NCBI GenBank assembly: GCA_032871835.1
Contig: CM065299.1
Location: forward strand, 42,420,706-42,484,705
DNA: 64,000 bases
Reading direction: 5' to 3'
DNA from: Dipteronia dyeriana
Lineage: Eukaryota; Streptophyta; Magnoliopsida; Sapindales; Sapindaceae
Shown here: piece after piece, positions 11,950-22,950 of the stretch
Numbering within the stretch: position 1 is the stretch's first letter
Layout: every line of letters starts with the position of its first letter
Program-made: the position numbers and the translations under genes
The notes under the pieces: model-generated
Seen by the model: only the letters and a program-made list of their open reading frames with translations
Databases searched by the model: none
What the model was told of the DNA's origin: nothing

Positions 11950-12167
11950 GGGGGTCTCTCCCTCCTAATTTCCATATTCTGAATCCAAATCTGATATTAG
12001 ATTTTTGAAATCCTCTCTCTTTTGTTCTCAAATTCTCAGTTTAAATAAAATAACTATTTTCTAATTAAATTTTGTCCGGCTAATTTTTTATAGTTGGGGC
12101 CAAAGGTGATACTGTTAGTATGGAAAATATGATCCAATTATGGTAAGTTTATTATTATTTTTTTGCT

Positions 12168-12465
12168 TTCTCCCCTCTGATCTTTGTGGAGTTTTTGACT
12201 CACTGTAGTCAGACAGATATTGTCTAGCACAGTGAGTACTTTTACCCATATTTATCAGAGAGTGGTTTCTCCCCTCTGATCTTTGTGGAGTTTTTGACTC
12301 ACTGTAGACAGACAGATATTGTCTAGCACAATAAGTACTTTTACCCATATCTATCAGAGAGTGGTTTATCCCCTCTAATCTTTATGGAGTTTTGACTCAC
12401 TATAGACAGACAGATGTTGTCTAGCACAGTGAGTACTTTTACCCACATCTATCAGAGAGTGGTCA
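12168..12465 (+). repeat. Three tandem ~98-bp units in element F 5' LTR
   Basis: Three successive units each carry TCTGATCTTTGTGGAG, TTGACTCACTGTAG, ATTGTCTAGCACA and ACTTTTACCCA, ending in TATCAGAGAGTGG. The same three-unit block is in the 3' LTR at about 31762-32060, so it predates insertion. Confidence 0.85.
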
Positions 12466-12732
12466 GTGGAGTGGAATACCATCCCATTAATCTGGACTAA
12501 ATATTACTAATTGGATCATAATCGAATTTCCAACAGTGGATCCCTTAGCCCCAGTTTTAATTTTAATTGATTTACATTTTATAACAAGCTTAGTAATTAA
12601 TCTAAATAATTAATTCTACAAGGACAAGTGAACAACCTTCCTGTAGTTCGACCCAATCTTACCGGTTAATATATTACTATGACACTCTTATACTTGGGAG
12701 TAGGAACATTTCTTTATGACGTGTCAAGTTTT

Positions 12733-12750
12733 TGGCACCGCTGCCGGGGA
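12733..12750 (+). promoter_or_regulatory. PBS of element F
   Basis: TGGCACCGCTGCCGGGGA lies six bases after the LTR end. It is the primer-site type typical of plant Athila and related Gypsy elements. Confidence 0.85.
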
Positions 12751-13273
12751 GGTAAGTCCGCCTTTTCTTTGTAGAAGTAATTCCTTTTTAATTTTGTTTT
12801 AGTTTTGCTATTTTTTTTTCTACCCTCTTTGTTCTTGTTTTGTATTCATTTTGCATCACTCATCTCAATCATAAACTTCATCTACATAAAAAAAAAACAC
12901 TTGTAATTATTAATCACATTTTTACATTTTAGTCCTTTAACTTTTTATTTGTATTTTAGCTTAGATCTAGTTTGTATTTGCATAGAAGTCATTTTATTTT
13001 TCATTTTTGCATATCAGTCCCTATAATTATCATATTTTCACTTTAACCCCTATATTTATAATTATTTTCACTTTTACCCCAACACTTGTGTATATTAGCA
13101 TTTACACCCCTGTAATTTTTCATCTTGTTTTTTTTATCACTTTTTCTTTTATTTTATTCATTTTTGTGTATTTTGCCTCCATGAACCCTCATTGAATTTG
13201 CATGAGACGTTGGTCTCGAACATCTAGTGGTAGATAAATTAGGATATCACAATCACCCACATTCACCAACAAC
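12751..13273 (+). other. Element F leader, untranslated
   Basis: A T-rich leader of about 0.5 kb between the PBS and the gag start. No stable ORF or other feature was seen. Confidence 0.7.
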
Positions 13274-14461
13274 ATGGCTGAAAACCCACTAAGACATCCA
13301 GCAGGAAACCAAGCCGAAAACCTTTTAGACAACCTTGACAACATATCTCAACACAGCATCCATCCATCTTATGTTGACCTTGACCAACACATTAACCCAA
13401 ATCCACCAAGAACTCTTAGAGACTACATGAACCCCACACACACTGGAGCACCTTTATGCATAAATTTCCCACCAAATGCAACACACTTTAATTGTAAACC
13501 GGGAATCATTCGACTCTTACTCAATTTTCACGGTCTTGAATCTGAAAACCAATATTTGCATCTTAGGGAGTTTGAGGAAGTCTATAACACTTGCACTGAC
13601 CAAAATGTTAGCATGGATATAATCAAGCTTAAGTTTTTCCCGTTTTTCTTAAAAGATAAAGCTAAAACTTGGTTACAAAACCTTAGGCCAGGATCAATTC
13701 AAACTTGGAATGACATGCAACAACAGTTCTTAAAGAAATTTTTTCCACCTCATAGAACAAACTCTCTTAAGAGGCAAATCACTTCATTTGCCCAAAAACC
13801 CGAGGAAACACTTTACCAATTTTGGGATAGGTTCAAAGAGTTGTTAAATGTCTATCCATATCACGGTTTTGAAACATGGAGGATAGTGTCACATTTCTAT
13901 GAGGGACTCATACCCCAAAGGAGACAAGTCATTGAAATTGTGTGTAATGGGGAGTTCCGTGACAAAAATCCTGTAGAAGCACTTGAATACTTTCACCATA
14001 TCGCCAAAAATGCTCAAAATTGGGACACCATTGGTTTCTATGATTCCATGAGCAAACCACAACCATCTCTATCTAGTTGAGGCATTTTACACTCATTCAT
14101 TGAGAAGCAAGAATCCATTAACAGCCAAACTGCACAAACCTTGATAGATGTTAAAGATACTTTGGCAAAGATTGCTTCTACACTCACCACACAAGAAAAA
14201 GGTAAGTTTCTATCTCAACCACAACCAAATCCTAAGAGTCAGTCAAGTTCCTATGATAATAACCAATGCCCATGTCAAGTCAAATCAATTATCACTCTTA
14301 GTAGTGGTAAAGTCATTGAAAAACCTATTCCTGAATCTTATAAAAATGATGATGAGTCATTTTCAAAGGATAAGGAAGGGGTTGATGAAACCACTGTTAA
14401 TGAAGAAATAATTGAATCTCCACCTACACTTCCATATCCTCAGGCTCTTAAAAATTCATAG
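13274..14461 (+). pseudogene. Athila-type gag with internal stops
   Basis: This is a structural Gag of the Retrotrans_gag type. From ATG 13274 it contains TLRDYMNPTHTGAP, CINFPPNATHFNCKPGI and the core LKDKAKTWLQNLRPGSI followed by QQQFLKKFFPPHRTN, all characteristic of Athila Gag. The same frame continues past a TGA at 14078 through a glutamine/serine-rich region to a TAG at 14459, so the breaks are nonsense codons, not frameshifts. The start was chosen because the conserved region begins soon after the methionine and follows a retroelement leader. Confidence 0.9.
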
Positions 14462-15270
14462 AAACTGAAGCATCCCCCAGAGATTTTTGAAATTTTCAAA
14501 CTGGTAAAGATCAATATCCCTTTGTTGGACGCAATCAAACAAGTACCTTCCTATGCCAAATTTTTGAAGGATCTATGCACTGTGAAAAGGAAGCATCAGG
14601 TAAGAAAGAAAGCCTTTATGGGTGAACATGTAAGTTCCATTCTTTCCATTAAAAATGTTTTGAAGTATAATGATCATGGCTTTCCCACTATTTCCTGCAT
14701 AATTGGTAACTGTAAAATTGAGCATGTTTTACTTGACCTAGGTGCTAGTGTAAATTTGCTCCCATACTCAGTTTATCAGCGACTTAAACTTGGTGAGTTA
14801 AAGCCGACTTCAACCACACTTTGACTTGCTGATAGGTCAATTAAAATACCAAAAGGAATAATGGGATGTGTTAGTACAAATCGATAAATTTATCTACCCA
14901 TTAGACTTTATTGTCTTGGAAACATAACATGTTAATGAGCACAAATCAATTCCTGTTATATTGGGCCGACCATTTTTAGCTACTGCTAAAGCCTTGATTA
15001 ATTGCAGGAATGGAATAATGAGCATGTCTTTTGGAAATATGGAAATTAAGCTTAATGTTTTCAACATGTCTAAAGAACCATTTGATGATGAAAATGAAGA
15101 TGAAGATGTAGATATTAATGAAACCATTGTTGAAGATCATGTTCAAAAGGATTCTTTTAACTCATCTGAAATTTGTTTGATCAATTCACTTAAGTCAAGC
15201 ATGCATTCACATCTTGATGATTGTTTGCAGGTTGTCGAAGAAGAATGAAACACTTCAGATTTTGAAGAAT
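14462..15270 (+). pseudogene. Element F gag-protease region
   Basis: The frame after gag encodes EIFKLVKINIPLLDAIKQ, the usual Athila linker, then an aspartic protease-like segment with LLDLGASVNLLP (about 14735-14765), which holds the D-x-G active-site signature. A TGA at 14822 and a frame change before 14961 break it. The tail (14961-15248) continues with LGRPFLATAKALI and an acidic stretch that normally precedes the reverse transcriptase. Confidence 0.85.
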
Positions 15271-16650
15271 TGGAACAGAAAGATGACAAGCCATAAGAAA
15301 AAGCTCCCATCAACGATTATTTTCCTGATGATCTTTATTCTCTATCACAACTTTACCTTGGTATGCTGACATTGTTAATTATCTTGCAACAGGAATGATG
15401 CCACTCGATTGGAATACACAGGACAAAAGGAAATTTTTGACCGAGATAAAACGTTTTTACTAGGATGACCCGTACTTATTCATGTATTGTCCTGATCAAA
15501 TTGTTCGACGGTGTATTCCAGGCAATGAGGTAAGTAGTGTCATTGAATTTTTTCATTCTAAAGCATGTGGTGGTCATTTTTCGTCAAAGAAAATGGCTGC
15601 AAATATCTTAAAGTGTGGATTTTATTGGCCCACCTTGTTTAAAGACGCACATGCATTCTGTAAAACCTGTGACAATTGTCAAAAATTAGGATCCATTTCC
15701 AAGAGAAACAAGATGCCTTTAAACCCCATTCTTGTCCTTAAAATATTTGATTGTTGGGGTATTGATTTTATGGGTCCATTTCCACCGACATTTGGATTTT
15801 TATACATTTTGGTTGCCATTGATTATGTGTCAAAATGGGTTGAGGCAATTCCTTGTCGAAATAATGATCACAAAACAGTGATTAAGTTTTTAAAGGAAAA
15901 TCTTTTGAGTCGATTTGGAATCCCTCGAGCCATTATCAATGATGGAGGCAAACACTTTTGTAACAAATCTTTTGAGTCTTTAATGAAGAAATATGGAGTC
16001 ACACACAAAATTGCCGCACCATACCACCCTCAAACAAGTGGTCAAGTTGAGTTAGCAAATAGGGAGATGAAACATATCTTGCAAAAAACGGTTAACCCTG
16101 ATCGAAAAGATTGGTCTCTTAGACTAAATGATGCACTTTGAGCTTACCGCATTGCATTCAAAACATCTTTGGGTATGTCTCCTTATCGTTTAGTTTATAG
16201 AAAACCTTGCCACTTACCTATTGAACTTGAGAAAAAAAAACATATTGGGCCATTAAAGCTTTCAATTCTAACCTAAATGATGCTGGTGAATTGCGCAAGC
16301 TGCAAATAAATGAACTTGAAGAATTAAGAAATGATGCATATGAAAATGCAAAAAATCTTAAAGAAAAATCTAAAACCTTTCATGACAGGTGAATTTTAAG
16401 AAAATCATTTGAAGTTGGTCAAAAGGTTTTGCTTTATAATTCTCGACTTCATTTATTTCTTAGCAAATTGAAATCAAAATGGAGTGGTCCATTTGTTGTG
16501 AAACGTGTTTCCATATGGTGCCCTTGACATTGAGAATCCTAGGAATGGTAATGTGTTTAAAGTAAATGGACAACGTGTGAAACCATTCTTAGAAAATACA
16601 GATTTTCAAAAAGACTATGTCGTCCTTTTTGACCCTTGTTACAAAGGTGA
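15271..16650 (+). pseudogene. Athila integrase, joined directly to the protease tail
   Basis: Around 15280-15310 the acidic post-protease stretch runs straight into INDYFPDDLYS, which normally follows RNase H; no RT motif lies between. The integrase frame (15482-16141) holds an HHCC zinc domain, WGIDFMGP (D95 of the ORF), NDGGKHF (D154) and SGQVELANR (E190), with the 35-residue spacing of a DDE integrase. A TGA at 16139 interrupts it; the C-terminal part continues in other frames ([23 protein letters not shown]) to about 16650. Confidence 0.88.
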
Positions 16651-16901
16651 GTAAACAAATCTTTTGCTTTTGACTTTATTTGTGTTTGCAATTATTATTT
16701 TTGTTTTTGTTCGCTTTGACGTTTTGAATTTTTGCAGGATTAATTTCTAGGTTCATTTTTTGCTTGGTGTGTTTTGCTATATAGCCCCGGTTAAGTGGCG
16801 GATAACGGTACTCCATGACAATTCAAGTCGGTTTAATTAAGTTTCCCAAATGACTGATCCCCAAAACAAGGCATGGACGAAATTTTCCCAAACCTGCGAA
16901 A
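16651..16901 (+). other. Element F region after pol, before solo LTR H
   Basis: About 250 bases following the integrase end. No clear ORF. It ends at the ACATT duplication where solo LTR H is inserted. Confidence 0.6.
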
Positions 16902-19339
16902 ACATTTGAAAATACAAACATGGTTAAATGCTCAAGGCTAACCTAGAGGGGGGGTGAATAGGTTAGACACCTTTTTCGACTCCCATAGAAACAAACAAAA
17001 GTTTGTCCCTCTAGATTGCTTGTATCACAATATATATATTAATTAAAGACACTTAATCAATATATAAAACAAGTAAAGTGTGACACAAACAAGTAATTGT
17101 AACACATACACAATCTATAAGACAAGTACAATCTCTCAAGTGACCCCTTCACCTAGAAACTACCCTCCTATCCTACTCATGAAGATGTCGCCCTCATGTT
17201 CAACAATCCTAGGCCTCACACCTCTTGTCAAGACTTCCTCGCTCACCTTACTGGATCCTCACGACCAAAGGTAAGACTTCTTGCTCAACTATCCGAGTCC
17301 TCCAGACTCTAGTCAAGACTTCCTCGCTTACCCTTCCGGATCCTCATGACCCTAGGCAAGACTTCTTGATCGACTATCCGAGTCCTCCCGACTCTATCCA
17401 AGACTTCCTTGCTTGACAATCCAAGGTCTCACACCTCTTGCCAAGGCTTACTTGCTCAACAACATATGTCTCACACCTATTGTCAAGACTTCCTTCTCAC
17501 AAGGCATCTAGGTGATCATGAATGCAAAATGCAAACAAGCACGCAATATAGAATGCTATGATCAACACATCCTATGGAAAATACTAGACATGAACATGAA
17601 TGCACAAAACAAATGTAGTCTAGTCAATCATGCATGTTTAAATCATCTAGATCATGTAAGATATGTTCAACATTAATCACAACCTAGATACATGCATAGA
17701 TCTAAACTTGAATCACAAGATATGTTCAATTAATCACATAATCAAGTTTAAAATCACATAAACCACAAACATGCTAAAATCTCATGACAAAGTCATTTAG
17801 ATTAAAGCTAAAGTTCTAGAGCATATTCCTATTCACAGATTCAACAAAACACATGAATAGCTCAAAAGAACATAAGCACATGTATTAATGTAAGAATTCG
17901 GCCAAGAAAGCCTAATACATGTGAGAAACTATTTTTCAGAAAATCAATCAATCAAAGATCATCAAATAGTCCTAGAATCAAAGCTAGCACAATACAATCC
18001 CAAACATGTGAAAACATAGGCAAAATCAAAACCTAACTCAACATGTAAGATTTTAATTGAAACTCAACCTAGATTTAAAAGAGTTCAAAACTCAAATCAA
18101 AACACTTACAATACACATATATATAAGTTGAAGAATAAAACCTAAGGCAATTGACCAAGTTTTAAAAGAAAACTTTGAGAGAAAATCAATACCTCAGTTG
18201 ATTTAGGTGCAGTCCCATCTTTTTGTGTGTTTAGACTCCAAAAACAGCAAAAAAACTCACTCAAACCTTCAGAGAAAATATGGAGGATGAATATAAAAAC
18301 ACTCTCAACTTTGAATCACTCAAATCGGAGTTTAAATGAAGAGGTTATGGTATTTGGAAGGTGAGAAATTGTAGAGAGAAAATTTTTTGCACACAAGTTT
18401 AAATTTCTTCTTAGAATGAAATGTGAGAGGGAAGAGGAATATAAAGGAGAGGGGAAATTGGGCATGTGAAATGACCAAGAGGGGCAAGAAGCAGCCAAGC
18501 ATGCTTGCTGCCCGAGATGTCACATGGGCATCTCGGGGCAGCGAGCCCTCTGCCCCGAGATGGCCACGCGTCATCTTGGGAAAGAAGTGCTTTGCTGACT
18601 TCTTTCTCCTTCGACCTTCCTTCGCGTTCTTCGACTGTTCTCCAGCCTCCGAACTTGGAATTCGAATTAGTTTATGGATTAAAAACTGTAACTCTCACAC
18701 AGATATGGATGTATAAGATACTTAACCCAGAAAATAATAATTCGACTCGATATACGAAGACGAAGACAATGTATGCAACATGAGTTGAAAGTGTAGTATC
18801 TTTTCACTTAGAACTTGAAATCAATAGTATGAGTAACCGAAATGACCGGAACACAATCAAGAATGATTTAAGACTAAAATAAATTTTAATATCCATGTTA
18901 TACAAACCTATACACAAACAAACACAATTCACACTAGAATGCAAACTACATAGAGATAGTCTCCAATGTTATTTCTAGACCAATGCATGAGTATTCATCT
19001 TCAAGTGTGTGAATGTGTTATATATGGTGCACAACGATGCAGGGACACATATGAATGAATTGTATGTGTGTGCCTATAATGGTGCCCAACGATGCAGGGA
19101 CACAAATGAATGAATTGTGTGTGTGTGCCTTAGCCTTGTAAGAGAAAGATAAGGTCTTAGTATACCTTTGTAGAACCATATTGCATCCTTTCTCTTTGAA
19201 CACTTTTAACTTGCTTTGACTTGTTGTTCATTCTTCTTTGAAGCTTGAATCATCATGAATCTGAACAACTAAATCATTACAAGTAAACATCATTTTGATA
19301 TGGAATTAATGCCAATACAAACTAAAACCTAACAACATT
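16902..19339 (-). mobile_element. Solo Sirevirus-like LTR H with ACATT target duplication
   Basis: Read on the minus strand, the LTR begins TGTTAGGTTTTAGTTTG at 19334 and ends GTATTTTCA at 16907. It is flanked by perfect ACATT copies (16902-16906 and 19335-19339). It is 2428 bp and has no gag or pol. The G-run followed by GTGAATAGGTTAG at 16948-16966 matches the end structure of Sirevirus LTRs here. A 63-bp unit ending in CGATGCAGGGACACA is duplicated at 19022-19125. It is the expected product of LTR-LTR recombination. Confidence 0.85.
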
Positions 19340-19434
19340 TTCCACCGTTGCCCCAAAATGATCTGAAATAGATTAACAATGCACGTTCCAAAAGATTACG
19401 CTTACTGGTGATAAACAACATTCCTGTTGAAATT

Positions 19435-19439
19435 TGCTG
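19435..19439. repeat. Left target duplication of Sirevirus G
   Basis: TGCTG before the 5' LTR pairs with CGCTG at 29085-29089 after the 3' LTR, four of five bases identical. Confidence 0.7.
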
Positions 19440-21034
19440 TAAAAAGTCCTTATTTGTTGATTGGCTTATTTCATGAACAAACCACATTGTTGGGGTTCAT
19501 GTAAGGGTAGCTTAGGCTCTCAAGACCTCAAGAGGAGAAGCACCAAAGGTAAAATTCGTGTGCTTACTTACTTTGAAGAGATAGTTGCACACACTCACAT
19601 ATTCATGCCTAACTCTTGATCTTATATGTTGAGTGTTTTCTTGTGTGCATTTTATTTTAAATGACTCTTGTTGATCTATTTACATCTTGCTATGAAATTT
19701 TTATGTCATGCTAGGCATTAAAATGGGATGCATTTTCATCACTCTTGTACTTGTTGCTTGTATGGTTGTTTGAGTGTTAAAGTAGGAATTGCGCTGGTTG
19801 TGCGCTACTCGACCAACGCACCTCACCAGTGCAACATTCACAGTGGACTGTGGCTAGTGTTGCGCCACTGGGTTACGCAGCTGCACCCGTGCAAAGATGC
19901 AAAAAGTGGGCGTGCGCTGGTGGTGCGCTACTCGACTAGCGCAGCCCCACGTGCGCTTGTGTTGCGCCACTGACATGCTCTACTCGACTTGTGCCTATTG
20001 AAATTTTTAGGCAGTGCATTGGTGGTGCGCTACTTGACCAGCGCATCTCACCAGCGCACAATGAAGAAGCTGGAACATTTTTTCCAAAACGACATCACTT
20101 TGTTTGGATCTCATATATATATCTCTCTCATTGTCTTAAGATCGTGTAAGAGTTAAAAATATCATATATTTTCCTTAGAACACATTTCAAAGGAAAAATG
20201 CTTCCAAGAACTCATTTTTACTCACTCAAAGCAATCCCATGTGCATCAAAACTTCATCTTGCATCATCTAAGTTCATCTAGAGTGCATCTATGGATAGGG
20301 TTGCTTCATCACATCTTGTTTGGTAAGCTCTTCACTATCTTCTTACAAGTTATGTGTTTTTGCTTGCTAAACCATCTCTTTAATTAATTGTACTCTCTTA
20401 GAATATTTCTAGATACAAATTAGAGATTGTTTTTATGACATGATTGAGTGTTGTATTGTGATAGCTCCATAGGATTGATTGATCTATGTTTAGCTAAGCT
20501 TCTTGAAAATGTCATTTAGCTTTTGATATCTATGATTGCATTAATTGTCATCTATGTATCCTAGATAAGCATATAGGGTTTCCTAACCTTGTTTGTTCAT
20601 TGAATATCATCACATATTCACTTAGGACACTTTATCTCTTCATTGAGAAGTAAGACTTGTGTTGCTTCTGGGAGTAGGTAGCTTAAAGCACAAGCAAGAT
20701 GATCTAGGTTCACTTATACCAGGATTAGGTAGCGGTGGTGGATTAAACCGGGATTAGGTTGTAATTCCTTGCCATTAGTGGATTCAAGGTTCTAGTGTGG
20801 CAAACTTATCAGCCCGTGTTTTTTCCCATTTGGGGGGTTTCCATGTATATCTCAAGTGTCGTTTATATTTTCACATTTTTACACTTGTGATTTTATCGTA
20901 ACTAGCTAAGGGCATTTTCATCAATTTGACTCTTAATGAAAATTGGGTAAAAGTTAATTAAAATTTATTCACCCCCCCCCCCCCCCCCCCCCTTCCCATT
21001 TAGATTAACATTACAAACCATAATATTTGTTTCA
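19440..21034 (+). repeat. Sirevirus G 5' LTR (1595 bp)
   Basis: The LTR starts TAAAAAGTCC, where the 3' copy has TGAAAAGTCC, and ends ATATTTGTTTCA. It contains a GC-rich cluster of GCGCTGGT...ACCAGCGCA inverted motifs (19785-20070) and a run of 21 C at 20972-20992 shortly before the end. These are shared with the 3' LTR. Confidence 0.92.
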
Positions 21035-21036
21035 AT

Positions 21037-21048
21037 TGGTATCAGAGC
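21037..21048 (+). promoter_or_regulatory. PBS of Sirevirus G
   Basis: TGGTATCAGAGC, the canonical Copia initiator tRNA-Met primer site, two bases after the LTR end. Confidence 0.95.
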
Positions 21049-21159
21049 AGGTTTCTAGATATACATAGGTGATCCTTGCTCATTTTGGTATGTGTTGCAT
21101 TTTGTGTGTGTATTGATAATTTATACATTTGCATTCATATCATTCATTCATTAAACACA

Positions 21160-22950
21160 ATGAGTGGAAACGGTGGCAATGAGGGAGCTTCCAGCACTAG
21201 ACCTCCACTCCTCATCGGGTTGAATTATGCCTCTTGGAAAGGCAAGATGAAGTCGTACATATGCCAAATTCATGACAGGGCATGGATGGCAGTGAAAGAT
21301 GGCTACACTCCACCCATGATGACTCTTGCAGATAGAGGAGATGATGTACTCAAACCAAAGGCTCAGTGGAATGCACAAGAATTTGAGGCTTCAAAGTGGA
21401 ATAGGAAGGCAATGCATGCCATCCTATATGCAATGGATGATAACCAGTACAAATTGGTTCAGAACACTAGGATAGCTAAGGAGGCATGGGATATCCTAGA
21501 AGTTGCTCATGAGGGAACCGATGTGGTTAAGGAATCAAAGCTTCAAGTTCTCCAAATGTAATTTGAATTGATCAAGATTGATGAGAATGAGTGCTTCAAC
21601 GACTTTGAAGTGAGGTTGATGGACATTGTGAACCAAAGTCATCAACTTGGTGATCCGTATTCGGATAGGAAGATCAAGCAGAAGATTATGAGATCTCTAC
21701 CCGATAGATTTGAGTCTAAGATGACGGCTTTGGAAGAGAATAGTGGGTATAAGGACATGAAGCCTAGTGATGTGATTGGGAGACTTCTAGCATATGAATC
21801 TAGGAAATGTCCTAACCCCACACCATCAAAGAAGCAAAAAGATATTGCTTTGAAATCCTCCAAAATTAAGAAGGAGGAAGGTGATGACTCGGATGAAGAG
21901 ATGGCCTTGCTAATGAGGAAGTTCAAGAAATTCTACAAGTCCGAGAAGAAAGGCTTTGGATCCAAGAGTCAAGACTTGAAGAAAAAGGCTCTCTTCAAGA
22001 AGTTTGAGCCTAGGCAAGAGAAGACCGCGAATAAAAGAGTCCAATGCAATGAATCTGGTAGAATAGGTCACTTTGCCCCGGAATGTGCAAATCACAAGAA
22101 CAAGAAGAAGGGAAAAGTGATGGATGCCACATGGAGTGAAAGTGATAACTCTAATGTAGGAGATGAGTCTTCGGATGATGAAGAACTCATGGCTAACTTC
22201 ATAGCATTTACATCCTCTTTTAGGAGCAAAGAAGCTAGTGAAGAAGAGAATGAAAGTCAAGAGGAAGACTACTCAAGTGATGATGGATCTTCATCATAAT
22301 CCACAAATGGAAGTGTGGATAGGATGGATCTCAAAGACTAAATGGCAAAGTTTGAGAGCTCATGGTTAAAGAACAAGAATGAGATCAAGAGATTGAAAGA
22401 AGAAAACCTAGACCTCTCAACTCAAGTTGACCAACTAAATGAAGAGTTAAAGAGATCTAAGAGGAGTGAAGAAGGATTGAAGAAAGAGCTTGAAGATGCT
22501 AGAGAGTTGTTGGCCAAGATAAACTCTAGCACCAAAAAACTTGACCACGTGCTAGATGTTCGAAAGAGGCCAAGTAACAAGAAGGGGCTTGGGTTTGAAG
22601 ATGACAAGATGTCCTCCACTCCAAGCAAGACCACTTTTGTGAGAAGCATGAACTTCAATAGGTCATCTTCTCATTAAACTCCTAGGAAGAAGCTTGATCT
22701 AGGAGAGTGTTCAAGTAGTGCTCAAGTGAATGTGGCACCACGAATCCCACCTCAAGCTCATCCTACAAGGGCTCCTCAAGTTAACTTCCCTCAACAAATA
22801 GCTCACAAAGGGAAGACACCTATCATGCAATCTCAACCAAGGAAGCAATCAAGTCTTGCTCAACAACAAATAAGGAAAGCTCCTCAACAACAAGTAAGAC
22901 AACCACAAAGGCATGGAAAAGCTCCAATGCATTCCAAGGATATGGTATAA
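21160..22950 (+). pseudogene. Sirevirus G gag with nonsense codons
   Basis: The reading frame starts at ATG 21160 (MSGNGGNEGASSTRPPLL) and carries the UBN2/retrotran_gag-type capsid (NYASWKGKMKSYICQI, KAQWNAQEFEASKWNRKA). One frame continues through TAA codons at 21559, 22297, 22339 and 22675. The zinc knuckle near 22043-22085 reads CNESGRIGHFAPEC; its second position is serine where the family has cysteine, so zinc binding should be impaired. A lysine/glutamate-rich coiled-coil-like region (22345-22540) and a glutamine/proline-rich basic tail (22720-22930) follow. Such an extended coiled-coil Gag is usual for Sireviruses. Confidence 0.9.

Larger units (their letters stand above)
11359..12726 (+). 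repeat. Element F 5' LTR (1368 bp)
   Basis: The LTR starts TGATTAACACTGAAAAGTG and ends GACGTGTCA. It contains a degenerate TTCACTGTTCACTG minisatellite at about 11630-11880, a TATA-like box at 11942, and three tandem units of about 98 bp at about 12168-12465. It matches the 3' LTR closely, with scattered substitutions and different minisatellite lengths. Confidence 0.92.
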
